A stretch of DNA of 12,939 nucleotides, from contig JAOULY010000028.1 in the NCBI GenBank assembly GCA_029881775.1, forward strand, positions 1-12,939. Reading direction: 5' to 3'. The stretch is from Gammaproteobacteria bacterium. GTDB lineage: Bacteria; Pseudomonadota; Gammaproteobacteria; UBA9214. The notes under the pieces are model-generated. The model ran no database searches. It was not told where the DNA came from and saw nothing but the letters and a program-made list of their open reading frames with translations. The stretch's first letter is position 1; the number at the start of each line of letters is the position of its first letter. A program made the translations under genes and the position numbers. This document shows positions 6,781 through 12,939 of this stretch, piece by piece.

Positions 6781-8151
6781 TTAATCGCTGCCCTTCTTGT
6801 GATCGATACCGAGCGCGCGCAGCTTCCGGTACAGGTGCGTGCGTTCCATACCCACGCGCTTGGCCAGCTTGCCGACACTGCCGCCTGCTTCACGCAACTG
6901 GTGCACAAGGTAATTGTGCTCGAACTGTTCGCGCGCTTCACGCAGCGGCATATCGTAAGGCATGGGCGGCGTATCGCCGCCGGCAGCGGACACCTGCTGA
7001 CTGCTGATAGCCAGCTCCACCTCCTGCAATTCGATTTCCTCGCTGTTGCCGAGAATCAGCATGCGCTGGACAAGATTGCGTAATTCACGAATATTCCCCG
7101 GCCACTCGTAACTGCGTAGCCGGTTTTGCGCAGCAACACTGAAATGCCGGTAAGACAGGCGTTCGTGCCTGACCAGGTAATCGATATAGTAATTCAATAA
7201 TTCATGCACATCGTCCGCGTGTTCCCGCAGTGCGGGTATTTGCAGCGGCACGACATTCATGTGGTAAAAGAGATCTTCACGGAAGCGGCCCGCGGCAACC
7301 TCTTCTTCGAGGTTGCGATACGTGGTTGCTATGATCCGCAGATCGACCTGCACATCCGCACTTCCGCCAACCCGCCGGAAAGAATGCGTCTGAAAAACAC
7401 TGAGCAGGCGCGCCTGGGTTTGCAGGTCCATATCAGCGATGTCGCCGATGCAGAGCGTGCCGCCGTTTGCCTGTTCCAGTCGCCCATAGATGACTGACTC
7501 ACCTTCCTCGTGACCGAACAGCTCGGCGGCAGAGTTTTCACCCGTCATGGATCCGACCGCGATCTCGACATACGGCCCGTCCGCGCGCGGACTCTGGTCA
7601 TGAATGTAGCGTGCGAACGTCCCCTTGCCGGCACCGGCCTCGCCACTGATCAGGACCCAGCTGTTCGACTGTGCGATCTTGCGAGCCTGCCCCCGCAAAT
7701 TTCCCATGATGGCGGATTTTCCAACCGGTTCCACCACCGGCAATGCCTGGTCGCGCAGGTCGGTATTCTCGCGTTGCAAGCGGGCGCTTTCGAATGCACG
7801 CTCAACCGTCAGCAGCAGTTTCGCGAGCGATATGGGTTTCTCGATAAAGTCGTAGGCGCCGAGCCGGGTTGCCTCGACAGCGGTTTCCACCGTCCCGTGC
7901 CCGGACATCATGATGACCGGGCAGGGCAGGCCGCCGTTTTCCGACCACTCACGCAACAGTGAAATGCCGTCAACATCCTCCATCCAGATATCAAGCAGGA
8001 TGAGATCGGGACGTCGGGCACGTCGCGCCTTGCGCGCCGATTCACCGTCTTCAGCCGTGGTAACGGCATAACCCTCGTCTTCCAGGATATCCCGCACCAG
8101 TGTGCGGATATCCGGCTCGTCATCAACGACCAGGATATGTAGGCCAGTCAT
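6781..8151 (-). CDS. ntrX: NtrX-family response regulator with a degenerate AAA+ domain
   Basis: This 456-residue regulator has three domains. The receiver (1-120) is intact: Asp10, Asp11, phospho-acceptor Asp54, Ser83 and Lys105. The C-terminus is a Fis-type helix-turn-helix (about 402-448, GGSVGKLAKRVGMERTHLYR at 423-442). The central AAA+ domain (about 140-370) keeps a P-loop (GEAGAGKG, 170-177) and the sensor II block WPGNIREL (350-357). However, it lacks the sigma-54-contacting GAFTGA loop: only ESVIY stands between GHEEG and GRLEQANGG. Walker B reads TLCIGDI (232-238) where the family has TLFLDEI, and FREDLFYHM (290-298) has His297 at the second conserved Arg position. It therefore probably binds DNA in response to NtrY but does not remodel sigma-54 holoenzyme. 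Loss of GAFTGA is known in some NtrC/TyrR-type regulators. NtrX normally pairs with NtrY, encoded 72 bases upstream. The ribosome-binding site is weak. Confidence 0.93.
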   Translation of the reverse strand: MTGLHILVVDDEPDIRTLVRDILEDEGYAVTTAEDGESARKARRARRPDLILLDIWMEDVDGISLLREWSENGGLPCPVIMMSGHGTVETAVEATRLGAYDFIEKPISLAKLLLTVERAFESARLQRENTDLRDQALPVVEPVGKSAIMGNLRGQARKIAQSNSWVLISGEAGAGKGTFARYIHDQSPRADGPYVEIAVGSMTGENSAAELFGHEEGESVIYGRLEQANGGTLCIGDIADMDLQTQARLLSVFQTHSFRRVGGSADVQVDLRIIATTYRNLEEEVAAGRFREDLFYHMNVVPLQIPALREHADDVHELLNYYIDYLVRHERLSYRHFSVAAQNRLRSYEWPGNIRELRNLVQRMLILGNSEEIELQEVELAISSQQVSAAGGDTPPMPYDMPLREAREQFEHNYLVHQLREAGGSVGKLAKRVGMERTHLYRKLRALGIDHKKGSD

Positions 8152-8223
8152 TTATCTTGTTCCACGATCATTCTTGTATCACCCCGGTCGTCCGGCTGAT
8201 GCTGCATAGCTCGTGATTATAAC

Positions 8224-10425
8224 TTAGGCCGGCTTGTTATCGCCGCTTATCGTTTTGCCGGGCAGCATAAACCTGACAATGACCCGCGCACCACCACCCT
8301 CGGCTGTTTCTGCACTGATATAACCGCCATGCTCCTCGACTATTTTCTTGACGATGGCCAGCCCCAGCCCGCTGCCCTTGGGCTTGGTTGAGACATAGGG
8401 TTCAAATACGTTCTCCAGCACGCCGGCATCGAACCCGGGGCCATTGTCGCTGACACACAGGGCGAGCAGGTTCAAATCCGCCTGGTACTCGTTACGCGTC
8501 GCAACCAGCACCTGCGCATCGTCCACATCCTTTACCGCCTCGAGTGCATTCTTGATCAGGTTATGCAGCAACTGCCTGATCCTGCCGGCGTCGCCCTCCA
8601 TTATTGATTCTTCAGCGTCCAGCTGGGCACTGACATGCACCGCAGACCCGTCACCTCGATACAGATCGAGCACCTCGCGCACGACCTCGTGCAGATCCAT
8701 TGTCTCCAGGTTGACCTGCGGCACGCGCGCGTATTCACTAAAGGCGTTGACCATCTGCTTCATGGCCTCGACCTGGTTGACAATAGTACGCGTGGCGCGG
8801 TCGAGAATCTCGGCATCTTCCGGTTCCATGCGGTTCATACAACGATGCCTTAACCGTTCGGCTGACAACTGGATCGGCGTGAGCGGATTTTTAATTTCGT
8901 GTGCCAGCCTGCGCGCAACTTCACCCCAGGCGGCATCACGTTGCGCCTGTATAAGCGCTGTAATGTCATCAAACACCACGACCATGCCGCCGCCGCGACG
9001 CCCAGATGTCTGCAGCGCCGTGCCGCGACACATAAGTACCAGCCTGCCATGCGTGCCGTGCAGTATCACTTCCTCGCGCCAGGAAGCATCTTCATCGCCG
9101 CGCCGGCGCGTGATCACATCGACAAACGGCTGCAGGAATGCATGCTCATCGGCAAGTTTCGACAGATCCTGCCCCAGGCACTCCTTGAGATCCACACCCA
9201 GGCTTTCGCTGGCACGGCGGTTTATCGCGCGTATAACCGAGTCCCTGCCAAGACTGATGACGCCGGAAGACAAACTGGCAAGCACCGCCTCCAGGTAAGC
9301 GCGCTGACCCTCGACCTCACGCTTGCTCTGATTGGCATGGTCGCGTGACTTGGTCAGGCGGCGCGTCATGTCATTAAACGAGCGCACCAGGAAACCGAGC
9401 TCATCGTCACTGGCCACGGACAACCGTTTGCTGTAGTCGCCCTCGGCAACCGCCCGCGTTGCCTCGGCCAGATCCCGCACCGGCGCAACCAGCCGGCGTG
9501 CCGAGTGGAATGCCGCCCAGATTGCCGCCAGCAGGCTGAGCATCAGCACGATCGACAGCGTCAGTGAATAACTGAATTTCAACGGTTTGCGCAGGTAGGC
9601 AAGTTCATTGTAATGCGTGTATGCACGCTGCACACCGTCCGCGAGCGTGCTGATTCGCTCGGACACCTCATACAATGCCTGCAGGGTAAAGACCTCGCCA
9701 TCGGCACGCGCCGACAATACCGGCACCAGCGCACGCGCATACAGGCCACCCTCGACCACCGGATCAAGCCCGATGTAATGCTGGCGATTCTGTAACAGCA
9801 ACAGTATTTCACCAGGCGGCTGGTTTGGCATGATTTGCGACAGCTCGGCACTGCTTGATGCAATGATGCGGCCATCGGCGCCAATAAGACTGAGCTCTGC
9901 CGCACCCGTGCGAATCCGCAGGTCGTACAGGGTCAGCGGGACCGTGGTCGGCGCGGCATCCGAAATTTCGTCAGCCATGCGCAGCGCCAGGTTCAGCACC
10001 TCGTTCAGACGAACATCCAGCGCGGCGCGGCTCAGGTCAAGCGCATCATCCAGGCCACGCTCTATACGCACATCGAACCAGCTGTCGATACCGCGCTGGA
10101 TGGATTGCAGGGAGAAATAGTAAACGACCAGGACCGGCACGACCGAAAGAATAACGAACATGATCACCAGGCGACTGGTCATGCGCGCACCGACCGCCTT
10201 CTGGCGGTGCTGTCGCACCAGGCTGATGATGTTGGCAACCACCAGCGCACCCAGCAACACCAGGCCAAGCGCATTGATCCCGAGCATGATCGAATACATA
10301 CGACCGAAGCGTTCGGAATTATGGGTGGCGTCGCTCATGAAGTAGAGCGACAACAGTAGCAACACAAACAGCCCCAGCATGGGGATCATGCCAAAGCCGA
10401 TACGCTTTACCGTGCCAGCGGCCAT
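8224..10425 (-). CDS. ntrY: NtrY-family membrane sensor histidine kinase
   Basis: NtrY is an inner-membrane histidine kinase that phosphorylates NtrX; the family is tied to nitrogen, redox or envelope signals depending on the species. Numbered from the ATG at 10425 the protein has 733 residues. There are three N-terminal membrane segments (about 9-30, 46-69 and 84-105), then a periplasmic sensing region (about 110-280) and a fourth membrane segment (about 285-307). Next come HAMP (about 310-360), PAS (about 375-490) and a HisKA domain with LAHEIKNPLTPIQL (phospho-acceptor His509). The HATPase has the N box HNLIKNALEA (621-630), G1 DNGPGFD (660-666) and G2 GSGLGLAIVKKI (684-695). All catalytic motifs look intact. 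An in-frame GTG at 10434 would add three residues, and neither start has a strong ribosome-binding site. The start lies inside the end of the DUF4390 gene (19-base overlap), suggesting translational coupling. Confidence 0.95.
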   Translation of the reverse strand: MAAGTVKRIGFGMIPMLGLFVLLLLSLYFMSDATHNSERFGRMYSIMLGINALGLVLLGALVVANIISLVRQHRQKAVGARMTSRLVIMFVILSVVPVLVVYYFSLQSIQRGIDSWFDVRIERGLDDALDLSRAALDVRLNEVLNLALRMADEISDAAPTTVPLTLYDLRIRTGAAELSLIGADGRIIASSSAELSQIMPNQPPGEILLLLQNRQHYIGLDPVVEGGLYARALVPVLSARADGEVFTLQALYEVSERISTLADGVQRAYTHYNELAYLRKPLKFSYSLTLSIVLMLSLLAAIWAAFHSARRLVAPVRDLAEATRAVAEGDYSKRLSVASDDELGFLVRSFNDMTRRLTKSRDHANQSKREVEGQRAYLEAVLASLSSGVISLGRDSVIRAINRRASESLGVDLKECLGQDLSKLADEHAFLQPFVDVITRRRGDEDASWREEVILHGTHGRLVLMCRGTALQTSGRRGGGMVVVFDDITALIQAQRDAAWGEVARRLAHEIKNPLTPIQLSAERLRHRCMNRMEPEDAEILDRATRTIVNQVEAMKQMVNAFSEYARVPQVNLETMDLHEVVREVLDLYRGDGSAVHVSAQLDAEESIMEGDAGRIRQLLHNLIKNALEAVKDVDDAQVLVATRNEYQADLNLLALCVSDNGPGFDAGVLENVFEPYVSTKPKGSGLGLAIVKKIVEEHGGYISAETAEGGGARVIVRFMLPGKTISGDNKPA

Positions 10426-11012
10426 GTATACCACTGGCTATTCATATCCCACTCGGATGACACGTAGGCAAGCAGGCGGACCGGGGTAGGCAGCGATTCT
10501 ATGTCATGACTGCCGCGCAGACGCACCACGTATTGCCGCTTGCTGTCGAGAGTTGCATCGGTCAGGTGCAATGCATCGATCAGGCCGACGGCAAACAGTG
10601 CGTCGTCCAGCTGACTGTAAACACCCTGACTGCCGCTGGCGATATCTTTTACAAGATAACTGCGACTGAGTGCGTGATACTGCAACTGGCGACGCTGAGT
10701 ACGCTCGAACTCGACCACATCCCAGAACCATTTATGCGTCTTGACGATTTGCGCGCGTAACTCGAACACCAGGGGAACGCCGTTCTCCAGCGCCTCCTGC
10801 GCACCGCTACTCAGCCTGATGTCGTACTGCGCATCCAGGAACCAGCCGTCGTTGTCATGCCAGGCATGGGCGTCGCGGATATTTAATTCGCCGTTACCAG
10901 CGGCGAACAACGCCGGCGAGACAAGCACCGAGGCAATAAGAAATACCGCCATGTGCAGCGCGCGTGCGTGCACCCACAGCGACGGACAGGTCAGCTGTTT
11001 TTGCGTACACAT
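10407..11012 (-). CDS. DUF4390 domain-containing exported protein
   Basis: This protein of up to 201 residues matches the DUF4390 family, which has no established function and is commonly encoded between rsmB and ntrY. The N-terminus carries a likely signal peptide: basic Arg17, a hydrophobic core at 22-36 (AVFLIASVLVSPALF), and a plausible cleavage after Ala37. The mature part has about 163 residues, mostly beta-strand-like, with conserved aromatic stretches such as HKWFWDVVEFER (113-124) and a C-terminal SQWYTWPL (192-199). The ATG at 11012 overlaps the end of rsmB by 22 bases. Alternatives are a GTG at residue 14 or an ATG at residue 21 (position 10952), either of which keeps the signal peptide. 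Its position before ntrY suggests it could act in the periplasm alongside the NtrY sensor region, but that is only inference. Confidence 0.87.
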   Translation of the reverse strand: MCTQKQLTCPSLWVHARALHMAVFLIASVLVSPALFAAGNGELNIRDAHAWHDNDGWFLDAQYDIRLSSGAQEALENGVPLVFELRAQIVKTHKWFWDVVEFERTQRRQLQYHALSRSYLVKDIASGSQGVYSQLDDALFAVGLIDALHLTDATLDSKRQYVVRLRGSHDIESLPTPVRLLAYVSSEWDMNSQWYTWPLAR

Positions 11013-12313
11013 GCGAAATAAAATCCATCCATCTGGTTCTCGCCCGGAAATATCTGCCTGCCATGTGTGCAGCCATGCCCCCAGGCTGCCACTATCGGAA
11101 CTTCCTCTGCGTCAGCATGGCGCGCCAGAAAATCTACCAGCTGCCCGCTGTTCTCTGCCTTTAGCACCGAGCAGGTGCAATACAGAAGCATACCGCCTGG
11201 CGCAAGCAGTGGCCATATAGCGTCGAGTATGGCGACCTGCCGCTCGACCAGCGCATCGATATCACCCGCACGCCTCAGCACCTTGATATCGGGATGCCGC
11301 CGAATCACGCCACTACCGGAGCACGGCACATCCAGCAATATACGGTCGAACGGACGGCCGTCCCACCACTTGTCCGGCTGGCCGGCATCGCCGGCCAGTA
11401 ATTCAGCCTGCAAAGACAGGCGCGCCAGGTTCGATTCGATACGCTGCAGGCGGGTGGCATCAATATCCACGGCCACGAGCGAAACCGCCGGTTCTGTTTC
11501 CAGGATATGCGAGGTCTTGCCGCCGGGCGCGGCACAGGCATCCAGTACACGCTGCCCCGGTGCCAGCCCAAGCAGTCCGGCCGCCAGTTGTGCCGCTGCG
11601 TCCTGTACCGATACATCACCGCGCATAAACCCCGGCAGTGCGCTCACCGGCACCGGCCGCTCGAGGCGTACCGCCTGTGCGGTATACGGTACGGCTGCGG
11701 CCTTCAGCGCATGTTGTGACAACACATCCAGGTATTCATCACGTGTCAGCCGCTGCCGGTTCACCCGCAGCGTAAAGGGCGGCCGGGTATTGTTTGCGGC
11801 CAGTATCATGGCCCAGTCTTGCGGCCAGTCCGAGCGCAACCGCTCGATCAACCAGGCGGGGTGTGCATGCAGGGCCACATCGCCAGCGCATGCCGACTGC
11901 AGCAGGCTGTCACCCCGGCGCTGAAAATTTCGCAGCACGGCGTTTACCAGGCCGGCGGCCCAGTCCTTGTCCAGCGCACGCACCGCCTGGACCGTCTCAT
12001 GCACCGCGACCCGTTGCGGCAGCGCCAGCTGGTCAATCTGGTAGAGGCCGGTCAGCAACAGGCAGCGCACATCCGCATCGCGCGACTTGAGTGGTTTTGA
12101 CAGCAGCGCCTGCAAGACAGCATCAAGCCTGAAATACCAGCGCAATGTCCCGTAGCAGAGCTCCTGTACCAGCGCGCCCGCACGCGGGTCATCAAGCGCC
12201 GCCTGGGCAGGTGGCAACACATCACCCAGCGAACGACCTGCAACCAGCACATCGACCAGCACGCGGGCGGCGAGGGCACGCGCGTCAGCGACCGGTTTAT
12301 TCTGTGTCGCCAA
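10991..12313 (-). CDS. rsmB: 16S rRNA (cytosine(967)-C5)-methyltransferase RsmB
   Basis: RsmB (also called Sun or Fmu) methylates C967 of 16S rRNA using S-adenosylmethionine during small-subunit assembly. The 440-residue protein has the N-terminal NusB-like RNA-binding domain (about 8-140), a linker and a C-terminal Rossmann methyltransferase domain. Motif I is VLDACAAPGGKTS (256-268). Motif IV LLDVPCSGSG gives Cys331, and motif VI LLYCTCSVLKAENS gives the nucleophile Cys381. The C-terminal MDGFYFACVRK (428-438) is typical. The start is TTG at 12313, preceded at seven bases by AGGT (12321-12324). It sets the N-terminus at the usual family position and overlaps the fmt stop by 17 bases. No ATG is available nearby. 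It is part of the fmt-rsmB-DUF4390-ntrYX order. Confidence 0.96.
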   Translation of the reverse strand: MATQNKPVADARALAARVLVDVLVAGRSLGDVLPPAQAALDDPRAGALVQELCYGTLRWYFRLDAVLQALLSKPLKSRDADVRCLLLTGLYQIDQLALPQRVAVHETVQAVRALDKDWAAGLVNAVLRNFQRRGDSLLQSACAGDVALHAHPAWLIERLRSDWPQDWAMILAANNTRPPFTLRVNRQRLTRDEYLDVLSQHALKAAAVPYTAQAVRLERPVPVSALPGFMRGDVSVQDAAAQLAAGLLGLAPGQRVLDACAAPGGKTSHILETEPAVSLVAVDIDATRLQRIESNLARLSLQAELLAGDAGQPDKWWDGRPFDRILLDVPCSGSGVIRRHPDIKVLRRAGDIDALVERQVAILDAIWPLLAPGGMLLYCTCSVLKAENSGQLVDFLARHADAEEVPIVAAWGHGCTHGRQIFPGENQMDGFYFACVRKNS

Positions 12314-12939
12314 GACGCGTACCTGTCAGCTGATGCGCGTTGACGAAATCAGCGGCGGTCACGGGACGACCGCCAGGCAGCTGTACACTCAGCAGTCGCA
12401 ACACGCCCTGGCCACAGGCGACCACGATACCGTCGTTGCCGGCTGACAGGACAGTTCCCGGCGGAGCGGCCGTTTCCTGGTCGCTCGGCTGCGCTTCCCA
12501 GACACGCAATTGTTTGCCATTGAATCGTGTCTCGGCCACCGGCCATGCATTAAATGCACGCACCTTGCGCGCCAGTGAACCTGCATCCGCCGCCCAGTCG
12601 AGCAGTGCCTCGGCCTTTTCCAGTTTATGTGCGTAGCTAGCCAGCGCGTCATCCTGCGGCACCGACGGGCATTGCCCGGACTCAATAGCCGCCAGTTCAG
12701 CGCCCAGCAAGGCACCGCCCATTGCCGCCAGCCGGTCATGCAGCCGACTGCCGGTGTCATCCGGATAGATCGGGGTACGCCGGCAGGCGAGTACCGGCCC
12801 GGTATCGAGGCCGGCCTCCATCTGCATGAGACACACGCCGGTTTCGGTGTCACCGGCAATAATCGCCCGCTGGATCGGCGCGGCCCCGCGCCAGCGCGGC
12901 AGCAGCGAGGCGTGAATATTGATGCAGCCCAGACGGGGA
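12297..12939 (-). CDS. fmt: Methionyl-tRNA formyltransferase, C-terminal two thirds (N-terminus beyond the window)
   Basis: Fmt transfers a formyl group from 10-formyl-tetrahydrofolate to initiator Met-tRNA. The frame is open to the right edge, giving 213 residues; E. coli Fmt has 315, so roughly the first 100 residues lie outside the window. The visible part begins PRLGCINIHASLLPRWRG, which contains the formyltransferase catalytic Asn and His (the N-x-H of INIHAS). The conserved catalytic Asp follows in the block MEAGLDTGPVL. The C-terminal OB-like tRNA-binding domain follows (KVRAFNAWPVAETRF and APPGTVLSAGNDGIVVACGQ-like blocks). It overlaps the start of rsmB by 17 bases. An in-frame GTG at 12836 lies in the middle of the conserved domain and is not a real start. 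Confidence 0.96.
   Translation of the reverse strand, partial: PRLGCINIHASLLPRWRGAAPIQRAIIAGDTETGVCLMQMEAGLDTGPVLACRRTPIYPDDTGSRLHDRLAAMGGALLGAELAAIESGQCPSVPQDDALASYAHKLEKAEALLDWAADAGSLARKVRAFNAWPVAETRFNGKQLRVWEAQPSDQETAAPPGTVLSAGNDGIVVACGQGVLRLLSVQLPGGRPVTAADFVNAHQLTGTRLGDTE

Noticed and set aside
8152..8223. Possible promoter between ntrY and ntrX (TATAAT at 8216-8221 on the minus strand)
   Set aside because: No acceptable -35 hexamer exists at 16-18 bases upstream, and a lone -10 match in a 72-base gap is weak. ntrX is most simply read from the upstream operon.
8444..9298. 284-codon plus-strand open frame antisense to ntrY
   Set aside because: It lies wholly inside the intact ntrY coding sequence, has a Ser/Arg-rich composition typical of an antisense shadow in G+C-rich DNA, and shows no recognisable domain.
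11067..11924. 285-codon plus-strand open frame antisense to rsmB
   Set aside because: It is opposite the conserved catalytic domain of RsmB, has low-complexity Ser/Ala/Arg composition and matches no family I recognise.

Overview
The window looks like ordinary chromosomal DNA from a gammaproteobacterium with a moderately high G+C content. The best clue is the gene order fmt-rsmB-DUF4390-ntrY-ntrX-trkA-trkH, a familiar housekeeping order in that class. A rhodanese next to a DsrE2-type sulfur-carrier protein suggests, but does not prove, a lineage with sulfur-oxidation capacity. I see no mobile element, rRNA, tRNA or CRISPR array.

Layout on the minus strand, from the right edge leftward: fmt (N-terminus cut by the window edge), rsmB, a DUF4390 exported protein, ntrY (membrane histidine kinase), ntrX (response regulator), trkA and trkH (potassium uptake), and a small TPR protein. 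The first four genes overlap one another by about 17-22 bases. The later gaps are 72, 30, 46 and 11 bases. This looks like one long transcription unit joining initiator-tRNA formylation, 16S rRNA methylation, envelope signalling and K+ transport. The TPR gene ends exactly where the only plus-strand gene ends, with two abutting stop codons and no bases between them. That plus-strand gene is a lipid A/LpxL-type acyltransferase with a TTG start, behind a strikingly A+T-rich leader (about 81% A+T over 2501-2640).

Left of that, again on the minus strand, are a rhodanese-domain protein and a DsrE2-type protein. The 203-base gap between them holds a near-consensus sigma-70 promoter and a perfect 16-bp A/T palindrome, so dsrE2 probably has its own transcript. 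A textbook intrinsic terminator follows dsrE2. Next comes pip (proline iminopeptidase), whose stop overlaps the start of a gene that leaves the window after nine complete codons and matches the N-terminus of dtd (D-aminoacyl-tRNA deacylase).

The most notable protein-level observation is NtrX. It has an intact receiver and Fis-type DNA-binding domain, but its AAA+ domain lacks GAFTGA, has lost the Walker B acidic pair, and has His in place of a conserved Arg. It probably does not activate sigma-54 transcription. I found no clearly novel multi-gene system.
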